Source: Artemia franciscana (lineage: Eukaryota; Arthropoda; Branchiopoda; Anostraca; Artemiidae). From it: a stretch of 64,000 nucleotides of DNA. The stretch covers positions 46,460,214 to 46,524,213 of the forward strand of contig NC_088875.1 in NCBI RefSeq assembly GCF_032884065.1, given 5' to 3'. The notes under the pieces were generated by a model. The model saw nothing but the letters and a program-made list of their open reading frames with translations, was not told the DNA's origin and did no database searches. How positions within the stretch are numbered: the stretch's first letter is position 1; each line of letters opens with the position of its first letter. The position numbers were made by a program, and so were the translations under genes. Shown in pieces: positions 33,244-44,151 of the stretch.

Positions 33244-34445
33244 TTAGTTTTTTTTATTTAATTTCTGAACGTTTTTGAATTAATGCATGTTTGGTTTTGG
33301 CTCTCCGCACATAAATTATTAAAATGAAATTTGTATATTAATTCTTTTTTTTTGGCTAAATGGCTTTCTCTTAGTTTTGATCAGACTATTTTGAGAAATA
33401 AGGGGTGGAGAAGGAGGCCTAGTTGCCCTCCAATTTTTCGGTTGCTTAAAAAGGCAACTAGAACTTTTAATTTTTAACGAACGTTTTTATTAGTAAAAAA
33501 TATACGTAACTTATAAATTAGCAACTTACGTAACAAACTTTCATAATCTTATATTTTTATTATGTATACAAGGGGGTTTGTATCCTCGTTAATACCTCGC
33601 TCTTTACACTAAATCTTAAGTTTTGTCCCAATTCTTTAAGAATGACCCCTGAATCAGAAAGGCCGTAGAATAAATAGTTGAAATTACTAAAAATACTTTA
33701 GCATAAAGAGCGAGGTATTTATCTCCTCCTAAACACCTCGCTCTTTATACTAAAGTATTTTTAGAGCCCCTCATATGCGTTATAATCTCTGTTCGTTTTA
33801 AGTTTCAATGCTACTCCTTCCTTTCATTTGAAAAAACGTTTTCATGTTTATTTTTCACTGTTTTCTTATAGTAATGCTAGAAAATCATGCGCCCCTTTCC
33901 TTGAATTTTTCTTCCCCCATGACAGATTCCTCCAAGGAAAGATCCTCCAACATAGCCCCCTCCCCTCAGCCCCACCCCCAAAACAAAATAAAATCCCCCT
34001 GAAAACGTCTGTACACTTCCCAATAACCATTACTATATGTAAACACTGGTCAAAGTTTGTAACTTGCAGCCCCTCCCTCAGGGATTGTGGGGGAGTAAAT
34101 CATCTCCAAATACATAGTTATTATGGTTTTCGACTATGCTGAACAAAATGGCTATCTCAAAATTTTGATCCGTTGACTTTGGGAAAAACTGAGCGTGGGA
34201 GGGGGCCTAGATGCCCTCCAACTTTTTTGGTCACTTAAAAAGGGCACTAGAACTTTTCATTTCCGTTAGAATGAGCCCTCTTGCGACATTCTAGGACCAC
34301 TTGGTCGATACGATGACCCCTGGGAAAAAAAAGAAAAAAAAAACAAATAAACACGCACCCGTGATTTGTCTTCTGGCAAAAAATACAAAATTCCACATTT
34401 TTGTAGATAGGAGCTTGAAACTTTTATATTAGGGTTCTCTGATAG
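33244..34445 (-). repeat. R1 repeat, minus orientation
   Basis: Carries, in reverse order, the R1 blocks CCAAAATCAAAACATGC-like, TTGGAGGGCAACTAGGCC, GGTCATTCTTAAAGAATTGG, the GGGAGGGGCTGCAAGTTACA region and AAGTTTCAAGCTCCTATCTA. The 5' palindromic head is missing. It interrupts the right arm; the left arm has the uninterrupted sequence at about 26720-26850. Confidence 0.75.
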
Positions 34446-34509
34446 AGGTTCCATGAAAAAAAGGCCTTGAAAGAAAAAGAAATCCCGAAGAAAAAAACTC
34501 AAAGTATTA

Positions 34510-34735
34510 TGTAACGTCGATGTGTCTATCATCATTATGTAACATCCCACGTGTACCCCCCTCATTACGTACACTCCAAGAGAAAGATCACGTCCCATCC
34601 AACGTGTGAACCGTGAATAAGTAAAACCCCCGTGTGCGCTGCCATTACATAACACCCGCGTGTGCACCGTCATTACGTAACACCCACTTGTCCACCGTCA
34701 TTACGCAACACCCACGTTTGTGCCCTCCTCAGGTA
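34510..34735 (-). repeat. TACGTAATGAC minisatellite, right arm
   Basis: The same minisatellite as 26400-26665 in inverted orientation (ACACCCGCGTGTGCACCGTC, ATTACGTAACACCCAC). A counterpart in each arm shows that it was part of the element before or when the palindrome formed. Confidence 0.8.
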
Positions 34736-35114
34736 CAACCGAGACTTCCTCGTGGGCCCCTGAAAAACTCAATCATGACGAAGACCACTGATTTGGGAAA
34801 AAAGTCTTCATTATTCTCTCTTCTGTATTTGTATTATGTGCCCCTGAAGTTTAACATGTCACGCGAGATTACGTCACTCCCAATAAATCTACTAAGTCAC
34901 GTAAGATTGCGTGACCCTCAACTCAAATTACGTAACACGCAACCAAATCTCTTAAAAAACATTTCCTATGACGTAACAGACATCTGCTGGCTGTCGTCGG
35001 AATGACAGAATGGGGATGCGTTTAAAACTAGGCCTGTCGTCATAATGACGGGATAAGGGCTGTCGTGAAATCCAGGGATAGGGCTCTCACAAAAACCAGT
35101 GAGGTATCACTACT

Positions 35115-35672
35115 TGCAAGATATGAACTTTGTCCATCGCTTGTATATAGTGCTGGCTATTGGGAAGTATACGCTAACGATATTTTCGGAGGGGGGTATT
35201 TTTCTGACGAAGGAGGGGGTTGCTTTGGAGGATCTTTTCACGAAGGAATTTTTTGTGGGGGGAAGATAATTTTCCGTGGAGGGGGGAGAATAATTTTCCG
35301 TGGAGGGGGAGGTGGGTTTCCCTGTATTATTTAGAAAAATCATCAGAAAATGATTTAAAAAAACAAAGTTTTCAACTGAAAGAAAGGAGCAACATTAAAA
35401 CTTGCATATATGAGGGGGATTGCCCCCCCCCCTCAAAACCACACTCTTTACACTAGTGTTTTTTAGTACTTTAAAACAGTCTCATTATTCTAATTATACG
35501 GCCCTTGTGTTTAATTAGTCATTCTTAAATAATTGGATCAATAAGTCAAACTTTAGCGATAAAGAGCGAGGTATTCAGAAGATGGGAACCCCCCTCATAT
35601 ACGTAATAATTTCTGTTCGTTTTAAGTTTTAATGCTGCTCCTTACTTTCAGTAAAATGTCTTTTTATTTAAT
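35115..35672 (+). repeat. R1 repeat, right half
   Basis: Continues the R1 copy broken at 26104: TGCAAGATATGAACTTTG, a G-rich AGGGGGGTATTTTTCTGACG block, then an imperfect hairpin from about 35370 to 35650 built on AAAGGAGCAACATTAAAACT and AGTTTTAATGCTGCTCCTT. It ends TTTTTATTTAAT near 35672. Confidence 0.8.
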
Positions 35673-36239
35673 CTTTCATAGTCTCTGATCTGTCCTTTGG
35701 ATAAGCTCTAGCAGAATATAGCATATAAACAAGAATAGGACATAGCCTTGCGGCGAGACAGAGAAAAAGAAAAAGCATCACTTATCCAAGGACAAGTCCA
35801 TGACCGCCAGATCTTCAGAAACGAAGAAAATAAATTTTAATAATTTAAAATATTGAGAGGAAAACGGGTGTAATATTCAAACAAAGCAGCAAAATGAAGA
35901 AACAACAAAGTTTAAATAGTAAAAACCCGAATATTTCGACTCCACGTCCAGGAGCTTTTATCAATGGAAAAAAAAGGAATAGGCTAAGTTAAACACTACA
36001 TGTGAAGAAAGAAAAATAAATAAAACTAGCGTCTCAGTAACTTCCAAATATCACTGAAGCAATCACTGCAAATAGTATAAAGTTCATATACCACGTAATT
36101 TTTGATTTTATAGTTTTGTAATGTTTAAAAAAATTAAAATAATAGGTGACGATAGTTCAGATAAAAAGGACAATGTAGCTTATCCTTGTGATCAATGTGT
36201 ATTCCTTCTATAACAGACGTGTCAGACCAAATTACCAGG
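35673..36239. other. Unassigned intergenic DNA
   Basis: AT-rich sequence between the R1 end and the satellite. No gene or RNA supported. Confidence 0.5.
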
Positions 36240-37745
36240 AATCTTGAGAAAAATAATATTTTGACTTTTTTTAAATCTGGAAAAACTATAAGATCAAAAA
36301 CCTATCAAGGTAAAGACCCCGTCCCTAAGTTCAGTAAAAACCTAGCAAAAGTTTAAGATCAGAAACTTGTGAAATTGCCTTATGAAGTTAGCAACTCTGT
36401 CGCTAAGTTCAGTAAAAATCTGGCAAAACTATAAGATCAAACACTCATTAAGATAAAAACCCCGTCCCTAAGTTCAGTAAGAACCTGGTAAAACTATACG
36501 ATCAAAAACTTGTCAAGGTAAAGACCTCGTCCCTAAGTTCAGTAAAAACCTGGCTAATCTATAAGATCAAAAACTCATCAAAATAAACACCCTATTTAAG
36601 TTCAGTAAAAAAGTGGCAAAACCATAAGATCTAAAACTCATCAAGGTGACATCCCTGTCCCTGAGTTCAGTAAAAACCTGGCAAAGCTATAAGATAGAAA
36701 AATAAGATAAAAAAATCATCAAGGTAAAGACCCCGTCCCTAAGTTCAGTAAAAACCTCGCAAAACTATAAGATCAAAGAGTCATCAAAGTAAAGACCCTA
36801 TCCTTAATTTCAGTAAAAAACTGGCAAAACCATAAGATCTAAATCTCATCAAGGTAACATCCCTGTCCCTAAGTTCAGTAACAACCTGGCAAAACTATAA
36901 GATCTAAAACTCTTTAAGGTAACATCCCTGTCCCTAAGTTCAGTAAAAACCTGGCAAAACTATAAGATCAAAAATTCATCAAGGTAAAGACCCCGTCCCT
37001 AAGTTCAGTAAAAACCTTGCAAAACAATAAGATCAAAAACTTATCAAGGTAAAGACCCCGTCCCTAAGTTCGGTAAAAACCTGGCAAAGCTATAAGATTA
37101 AAAGATCATTAACGTAAAGACCCCATCCCTAAGTTCAGTAAAAACCAGGGAAAAGCTATAAGATCAAAAACTCATCAAGGTAACAACCCCGTCTCAAAGT
37201 TCATTAAGAACCTGGCAAACCTATAAGATAAAAAATCAAGGTAAGCACCCCGTCCCTAAGTTCAGTAAAAACCTGACAAAACTATAAGATCAAAGACTTG
37301 TCAAGGTAAAGAACCCGTCTCTAAGTTCAGTAGAAACCTAGTATAACTATGAGATCAAAAACTAATCAAGGTAAAGACCCCGTCCCTAAGTTCAGTGAAA
37401 ATCTAGTAAAACTATAAGATCAAAAACACATCAAGGTGAAGACCCCGTCCCTAAGTTCAGTAACAACCTGGCAAAACTATAAGATCAAAATCTCATCAAG
37501 GTAATATCCCTGTCCTTAAGTTTAGTAAAAACCTGGCAAAACTATAAGATCAAAAATTCATCAAGGTAAAGACCCCGTCCCTAAGTTCAGTAAAAACCTA
37601 GCAAAACTATAAGACAAGACTTATCATGGTAAAGACCCCACCCCTAAGCTCAGTAAAAACTTGTCAAAACAATAAGATCAAAAACTTATCAAGGTAACAA
37701 CCGCGTCTCAAAGTTCAGTAAAAACCTAACAAAACAATAAGACAT
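36240..37745 (+). repeat. 65-bp satellite, segment 1
   Basis: Tandem monomers of 65 bp containing GTAAAGACCCCGTCCCTAAG, TTCAGTAAAAACCTGGCAAA and ACTATAAGATCAAAAACTCA. For example, successive CCGTCCCTAAG boxes lie 65 bp apart from 36400 on, with occasional 10-15-bp insertions. About 23 monomers. No spacer-repeat alternation, so this is a satellite and not a CRISPR. Confidence 0.95.
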
Positions 37746-39853
37746 ACAAGAGCTAAGAGCTCATATGGCACTTGTGACGAGGTCAGAAGAGCCAAGAGCC
37801 AAGAGCTCATATGGTATGAGCTCTAGCAAAATTCTAAGAATCAATAGATTGCTTTAAAAAGGAAAATCAGAGGCTTAATGTCGGTCAGGATTTAAAATAA
37901 GAGCTCTGAGTTACGAGGTCCTTCTAAATATCAAAATTCATTAAGATCCAATCACTCTCGCAAGTTAAAAATACCTCAATTTTTCTGATTTTTCCTCTCC
38001 CTTCAGCCCCCCAGATGTTCGAATCGGGGAAAACGACTTTATTAAGTCAATTTGTACAGCTCCCTGACACGCCTGTTAATTTTCATCGTCCTAGCACGTC
38101 CAGAAGCACCAAACTCGCCAAAGCACTGAACTCCACCACCTAACTCCCCCAAAGAGAGCGGATTCAGTCTGGTTGCGTCAGTCACGTATCTCTGACATTT
38201 ATAAGCATTTTCCAAGATTTCCCCCTCCAGCTCCCCCCAATGTCAACAGATCTGGTCGGGATTTGAAATAAGAGCTCTGAGAAATGAGTCCCTTCTAAAT
38301 ATCAAATTTCATAAAGATCCGGTCAACCGATCTTAAGTTAAAAATACCTCAATTTTTTACTTTTTCCAAATTAACAACCCCCAGCTCCCCAAAGAGAACG
38401 GATCCGTACCAATTACGTCAATCTCGTATCTATGACTTGTGCTGATTCTTCCCATCAAGTTTCATCCCGATATCTCCACTCTAAGCGTTTTCCAAGATTT
38501 CTGGTTTCCAAGATTTCTGTTTCTCCCCTCCAACCCTCTATGTCCTCGGATCCGATTCGAATTGAAAGAGCATCTGAGACATAATATTCTTCTATATATC
38601 AAGTTTCATTGAGATCCGATCACCCATTCGTAAGATACGTCGATTTAACGTTTTCCAAGAATTCCGGCTTCCCCCTCCAACTCCCTTCAATGTCACCGGA
38701 TTTAAAATTAGAGTTTTAAAGCACAAGATCCTTCTAGATATGAAATTTCATTAAGATCTGATCACCCGTTCGTAAGTTATAAATAAAAACATTTTTTCTA
38801 ATTTTTCCGAATTACCCCCCCCCCCAAACTCCACCAAAGAGAGCAGATCCGATTCGGTTATGTCAGTCACCTATCTTGGACTTGAGCTTATTCTTCCACT
38901 AAGTTTCATCCTGATCTCTCTGCCTTAAGCGTTTTCCAAGATTTTCGGTCCCCTCCCCTAATGACACTGGACCCGGTCGGGATAAAAATAAGAGATCTGA
39001 GTTTCGAGGTCCTTCTAAATATGAAATTTTATTAAGATACGATCAATCTTTTGCAAGTTAAAAATACCTCATTTTTTCTAATTTTTTAGAATTAACCTCC
39101 TCCCCCAACTCCCCCAAAGAGAGCAGATCCGTTCCGGTTATGTCAATCTCGTAGGAATTGTGTTTATTTTTCCCACCAAGTTTCATCCCGATCCCTCGAC
39201 TCTAAGCATTTTCCAAGATTTTAGGTTCCGCCCCCCCCCCCCCCAACTTCCTCTTCACCGGATAAGGTCTAGATTTAATACAAGAGCTCTGAAACATGAT
39301 ATCCTTCCAAACATCAAATTTCATTAAGATCCGATCGCTCCTTCGTAAGTTAAAAATGCCTCATTTTTCTATTTTATCAGAATTAACCCCCCCCCCCACT
39401 CCCCAAAAGAGAGCGGATCCGTCCTGGTTATGTCAATCACCTATTTAAGACTTGTGCTTATTTTTCCCATCAAGTTTCATCCCGATCCCTCCACTCTGAG
39501 CGTTTTCCAAGATTTTAGGTTCCCCAATGTCATCAGATCAGGTCGAGATTTAAAATAAGAGCTGTGAGACACGATATCATTCCAAACATAAAATTTCATT
39601 AAGATCCCATCACCCGTTCCTAAATAAAAATATTTCATTTTTTCTATTTTTTCGAATTAACCGGCCCCACTCCCCCCAGATGGTCAAATCGGGAAAAAGA
39701 CTATTTCTAATTTAATCTGGTCCGGTCCCTGATACACTTGCCAAATTTCATCGTCCTAGCTTGCCTGGAAGTGCCTAAAGTAGCAAAACCGGAACAGACA
39801 GACCGACAGAATTTACGATCGCTATATGTCACTTGGTTAATACCAAGTGCCAT
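37746..39853 (+). mobile_element. Element C, copy 2, inserted in the satellite
   Basis: Starts ACAAGAGCTAAGAGCTCATA and ends ACTTGGTTAATACCAAGTGCCAT. Inside are about six to seven degenerate units of about 285 bp (markers CATCCCGATCCCTCCACTCT, AATAAGAGCTCTGAGA, CCCCCAAAGAGAGCGGATCC). Satellite sequence flanks both sides (AAAACAATAAGA and AAAAACTTATCAAGG), so the insertion is real and lies within one monomer. TATGGCACTTG near the 5' end is the reverse complement of CAAGTGCCATA at the 3' end, and a 7-bp hairpin CACTTGG...CCAAGTG precedes the 3' end. No clear target duplication and no protein. Confidence 0.8.
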
Positions 39854-40612
39854 AAAAACTTATCAAGGCATAGACCCGTCCCCAAGTACAGTAAAAATCT
39901 GGCAAATCTATAAGATCAAAAACTCATCAACGTAAAGACTCCATCCCTAAGTTCAGTCAAAACCAGGGAAAAGCTATAAGATCAAAAACTCATCAAGGTA
40001 GCAACCCCGTCCCAAAGTTCATTAAAAACCTGGCAAAACTATAAGATAAAAAATCATCAAGGTAAGCACCGTGTCTCAAAGTTCAGTAAAAACCTGACAA
40101 AACAATAATATCAAAAACTTATCAAGGTTAAGAACCCGTTTCTAAGTTCTGTAGAAACCTAGCATAACTATAAGATCAAAAACTAATCAAGGTAAAGACT
40201 CCGACCCTAAGTTCAGTAGAAACCTGGAAAAGCTATAAGATCAAAAACTCAACAAGGTAACAACCCCGTCCCAAAGTTCATTAAAAACCTGGCAAAACTA
40301 TAATATAAAAAATCATCATGGTAAGCACCGCTTATCAAAGATCAGTAAAAACCTGACAAAACAGTAAGATCAAGACTTATCAAGGCAAAGAACCCGTCCC
40401 TAAGTTCGGTAAAAATCTGGCAAAACTATAAGATCAAAAACTCATCAAGGTAAAGACACCATCCCTAAGTTCAGTAAAAACCTGGCAAAACTATAAGATT
40501 AAAAGCTCATCAAAGCAAAGACCCCATCCCTAATTTCAGTAAAAACCAGGAAAAAGCTGTAAGATCAAAAACTCATCAAGGTAACAACCCCGTCCCAAAG
40601 TTCATTAAAAAC
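39854..40612 (+). repeat. 65-bp satellite, segment 2 with higher-order units
   Basis: Monomer variants follow a fixed order: CATCCCTAAG...ACCAGGGAAAAGC, then CCGTCCCAAAGTTCATT, then CACCGxGTCTCAAAG...CTGACAAAACAATAAG, then AACCCGTxTCTAAG...TAGCATAAC. The same order is seen at 37100-37390 and 41500-41760, so four to five monomers form a higher-order unit. Confidence 0.85.
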
Positions 40613-41387
40613 ACAAATACAGAAGAGAGAATAATAAGGACTCTTTTCCCAAGACAGTGAACCAACAACACATATTTGAATATTTCGGCACTATATCTAA
40701 GGGCCGTCTTCAGCAAAGAAAATAATAAACAATAACACACTTACAATAAAAGTTCTTGGTTAAAAATCCATTTTTTTAAAATAGCCTTGGCATCTGTACT
40801 TCTTAACGAAAAGTTCAACCAAGACTGTGTGATAAAAGCTAACATTTTGCAAGCTAAAAAGTTCATTCATTTCACTAACTGTATTTATTAAAAATTGGAA
40901 TAATTTCTTATTGCGATATTCGTTCCTATTTTTGTTTTATTTTGAATTGGATTATTTTCTATAATTAATTTTGTGTACACAGGGTTGAGTGTGTATCCAC
41001 CCAAGTCCCTATTTGGGGATGTATTATTATTTAAGTTTCGTTTGATTTCGATTGCCTAGAGGACAGTTTGTTTGATTCCTAGGGCATTGCTAATTAGAAT
41101 TGTTTCGTCAAACAGAACATAATGGTTTGGATTTTCAAAAATATGATTGCTTAAAGCTGAATCGAAAGATATGGAGTTATTTTTATATTTTAATACTTTT
41201 TCAATACTTTCTTTGTGTTGCTGTAATCTTGTTTCTAAATTTAGGTGGATTCGACCAATGTAATAATTTCCACAACTACATGGCATTTGATACACCCCTC
41301 TTAGACGAGTAACTGGGGTTTTATCCTTATCAATTCTGGTAAGGATTGATTTTGTATGATGGAAAGGCAGTGTGGTCTTCGTCATTA
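40613..41387 (-). mobile_element. Penelope-like retroelement, 5'-truncated
   Basis: A 775-bp insertion in the satellite, flanked by a perfect 12-bp duplication TTCATTAAAAAC at 40601-40612 and 41388-41399. Minus strand: a GIY-YIG endonuclease region (41385-40920) followed by a 3' untranslated region of about 310 bp that also occurs alone at 9624-9935. The reverse transcriptase is missing because of 5' truncation, as is common for Penelope-like elements. Confidence 0.9.
40920..41387 (-). pseudogene. GIY-YIG endonuclease domain of a Penelope element
   Basis: The minus-strand open frame from 41385 encodes a Penelope-type GIY-YIG nuclease, the domain that nicks the target for priming. Motifs: GVY at residues 30-32, a PCSCG zinc-like CxC at 35-39, YYIG at 41-44, ETRLQQHKES at 51-60 with the likely catalytic Arg53. 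The Thr usual in YIGxT is Ile46. After 109 codons a TAG (41056-41058) interrupts; the family continues AIEIKRNLNN, DLGGYTLNPVYTKLIIENN to about 40920. The copy is therefore broken by at least one stop and lacks the RT. Confidence 0.85.
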
Positions 41388-42458
41388 TTCATTAAAAACC
41401 TGGCAAAACTATAAGATCAAAAACTCTTCAAGGTAAAGAACCCTTCCATAAGTTCAGTAAAAAACCTGGCAAAACTATAAGATTAAAAGCTCATCAACGT
41501 AAAGACCACATCCCTAAGCTCAGTAAAAACCAGGGTAAAGCTATAAGATCAAAAACTCATCAAGGTAACAACCCCGTCCCAAAGTTCATTAAAAACCTGG
41601 CAAAACTATAAGATAAAAAATCATCAAGGTAAGCACCGCGTCTCAAAGTTCAGTAAAAACCTGACAAAACAATAAGATCAAAAACTTATCAAGGTAAAGA
41701 ACCCGTCTCTAAGTTCAGTAGAAACCTAGCATAACTATAAGATCAAAAACTAATCAAGGAAAAGACCCCGTCCTTAAGTTCAGTAGAAACCTGGAACGGC
41801 TATAAGATCAAAAACTCAACAAGGTAACAACCCCGTAACAAAGTTGGCAGAACTATAAGATAAAAAATCATCATGGTAAGCACCGCGTCTCAAAGTTCAG
41901 TAAAAACCTGACAAAACAATAAGATCAAAACTTATCAAGGCAAAGACCCAGTCCCTAAGTTCAGTAAAAATCCCGCAAAACTATAAGATCAAAAACTCAT
42001 CAACGTAAAGACCCCATACCTAAGATCAGAAAAAAACAGGGGAAAGCTATAAGATCAAAAACTCAACAAGGTAACAACCCGTCCCAAAGTTCATTAAAAA
42101 CCTGGCAAAACTGTAAGATCAAAAACTCACCAAGGTAAAGACCCCATGCCTAAGTTCAGTAAGAACCTGGCAAAACTATAAGATTAAAATCCCATCAACG
42201 CAAAGACCCCATACCTAAGATCAGTAAAAACCAGGGGAAAGCTATAAGATCAAAAACTCATCAAGGTAACAACCCCGTCCCAAAGTTCATTAAAAACCTG
42301 GCAAAACTGTAAGATCAAAAACTCACCAAGGTAAAGACCCCGTCCCTAAGTTCAGTAACAACCTGGCAAAACTATAAGATTAAAAGCTCATCAACGTAAA
42401 GACCCAATTCAAAGTTCAGTAAAAAGCAGGGAAAAGCTACAAGATCAAAAACTAATCA
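41388..42458 (+). repeat. 65-bp satellite, segment 3
   Basis: Continues the array after the Penelope insertion with the same monomer types, including a repetition of the higher-order unit at 41500-41760 and a related block at 42180-42420. It ends where R1 is inserted (ACTAATCA). Confidence 0.95.
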
Positions 42459-44151
42459 AACAGTTCGTGGGAACGAACTGTAGTAAGGAGCGACCCGGCT
42501 CAATAGTAACCAAAACTCTAAAAAACGGAATTTTTATAACAATAGTTACATCAAAAGAATCGCATTTTGATGTTGATTGCAAATATATAAGTTTCGTTAA
42601 GTTTAGACTTACCCATCAAAAGTTACGAGCCTGAGAAAATTTGCCTTATTTTTAAAAATAGGGGGAAACACCCCTTAAAAGTCATTGCATCTTAACGAAA
42701 ATCACACGGTCAGATTCAGCGTATCAGAGAACTCTACAATAGAAGTTTCAAGCATCTATCTACAAAAATGTGGAATTTTGCATTTTTTGACACAAGACAG
42801 ATCACGGATGCGTGTTTATTTGTTTGTTTTTGTTTTTTTTTTCAGGGGTGATCGTATCGACCCATTGGTCCTAGAATGTGGTTTGAGGGCTTATTCTAAC
42901 GGAAATGAAAAGTTCTAGTACCCTTTTTAAGTGACCAAAAAATTGGAGGACACCTAGGCCCCCTCCCACGCTCATTTTTTTCCCAACGTCACCAGATCAA
43001 AATTCTGAGATAGCCATTTTATTCAGCATAGTTGAAAAACCTAATAACTATGTCTTTGGGGATGACTAGCTCCTCCACAGTCCCCGTGAGAGGGGCTGCA
43101 AGTTACAAACTTTGACCAGTGTTTACACATGGTAATGGTTATTGGGAAGTGTATAAACGCTTTCAGGGGGGTTTCTTGGTTGGGGCAGAGGTTGAGGGGA
43201 GGGGTGATGCGGGGGATCTTTCCATGGATGAATTTGTCATGGGAGAAGAAATTTTCCATGAAGGGGGCGCAGGATTTTTTAGTATTTTTTCAAAGAACAA
43301 TGAAAAAATAAATATGAACAAGTTTTTTCAACTGAAAATAAGGAGCAGCATTAAAACTTAAATCGAACAGAAATCATAACGCATATGACGGGTTCACCTT
43401 CTCCTAATACCTTGCTCTTTACGCTAAAGTAACTTTATTAATTTAACTATTTATTCTACGGCCTTTGTGATTCAGGGGTCATTCTTAAGGAATTGGGACA
43501 AAATTTAAGCTTTAGTGTAAAGAGTGAGGTATTGACGAGGTGGTGAACACCCCTCATATACGTAATAAAAACATACGGATATAGAAGTTCGTTACGTAAG
43601 TTAATTCGTAAGTTAGGTATAATTTTACTAATAAAAACGTTCGTAAAAAATTAGAAGTTCTAGTTGCTTTTTTAAATAACCAAAAAATTGGAGGGTAACT
43701 ATGCCTACTCCCTCGCTCTTTTTTCTCAAAATCTTCCGATCAAAACTATGAGAAAGCCATTTAGCCATAAAATAAATTAATATGACAATTTCGTTTTAAT
43801 CATTCATGTGCGGAGAGCCAAAATCAAAACGTGCCTTAATTTAAAAACGTTGAGAAACTAAATAAAAAAACATGTTTTTTTAACTGAAAGTAAAGAGCGA
43901 TATTAAAACTTAAAACGAACAGAAATTACTCCGTATATAAAAGGGACTGTTCCCTCCTCAACGCCCTGCTCTTTACGCTAAAGTTTTTAACTGTTTTAAA
44001 AAGTAGAGTTGAGAGAAAGAGTCAAACTTTAGCGTAAAGAGCGGGGCGTTGAGGAGGGAACAGCCCCTTTTATATACGGAGTAATTTCTGTTCGTTTTAA
44101 GTTTTAATATCGCTCCTTACTTTCAGTTAAAAAAACATGTTTTTTTTTATT
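42459..44151 (+). mobile_element. R1 foldback repeat, near full-length copy
   Basis: A 1.69-kb insertion flanked by TAATCA (42453-42458 and 44152-44157). It starts AACAGTTCGTGGGAACGAACTG, a 9-bp palindrome, and ends in the large hairpin 43860-44151 followed by oligo-T and ATT. Long uninterrupted sections are shared with at least six other copies in the window. No protein could be found: ORFs are short, G-rich and not conserved between copies. It appears to be a non-autonomous DNA element with a palindromic 5' end and a foldback 3' end. Confidence 0.8.
43860..44151. repeat. R1 terminal hairpin, about 125-bp arms
   Basis: Arms of about 125 bp (43860-43986 and 44025-44151) are nearly perfect reverse complements, including GTAAAGAGCGATATTAAAAC / GTTTTAATATCGCTCCTTAC and CCCTCCTCAACGCCC / GGGCGTTGAGGAGGG. 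The spacer is 38 bases. This is the longest and best-preserved of the R1 hairpins in the window. Confidence 0.9.

Larger units (their letters stand above)
26105..35114. mobile_element. 9-kb long-inverted-repeat element, unknown superfamily
   Basis: Both ends carry an identical 21-bp inverted terminus starting AGTAGTGATACCTCACTGG. The flanking 6 bp are TGCAAC (26099-26104) and TGCAAG (35115-35120), and uninterrupted R1 copies read CTGCAAGTT at this point, so TGCAAG is the target duplication. Inverted similarity continues inward for about 2 kb on each side (26105-28020 against 31440-35114, with a 1.5-kb R1 insertion at 32983-34445). 5'-AG...CT-3' ends, 6-bp duplications and long terminal repeats recall Polinton/Maverick elements. 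None of their core genes (DNA polymerase B, integrase, ATPase, protease) can be seen, and long repetitive arms also fit foldback transposons. Confidence 0.7.

Noticed and set aside
34266-34673. 135-codon minus-strand ORF
   Set aside because: It crosses the boundary between an R1 repeat and a minisatellite and is not conserved in other R1 copies.
26105-35114. Calling the 9-kb element a definite Polinton/Maverick
   Set aside because: Ends and 6-bp duplication fit, but no polymerase B, integrase, ATPase or protease remains, so the class was left open.
35065-35334. Gly-rich 89-codon ORF
   Set aside because: The frame reads a G-rich part of R1; the same region in the copy at 43119-43361 gives an unrelated peptide.
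41100-41312. Plus-strand ORF over the Penelope element
   Set aside because: It is the antisense shadow of the GIY-YIG frame.
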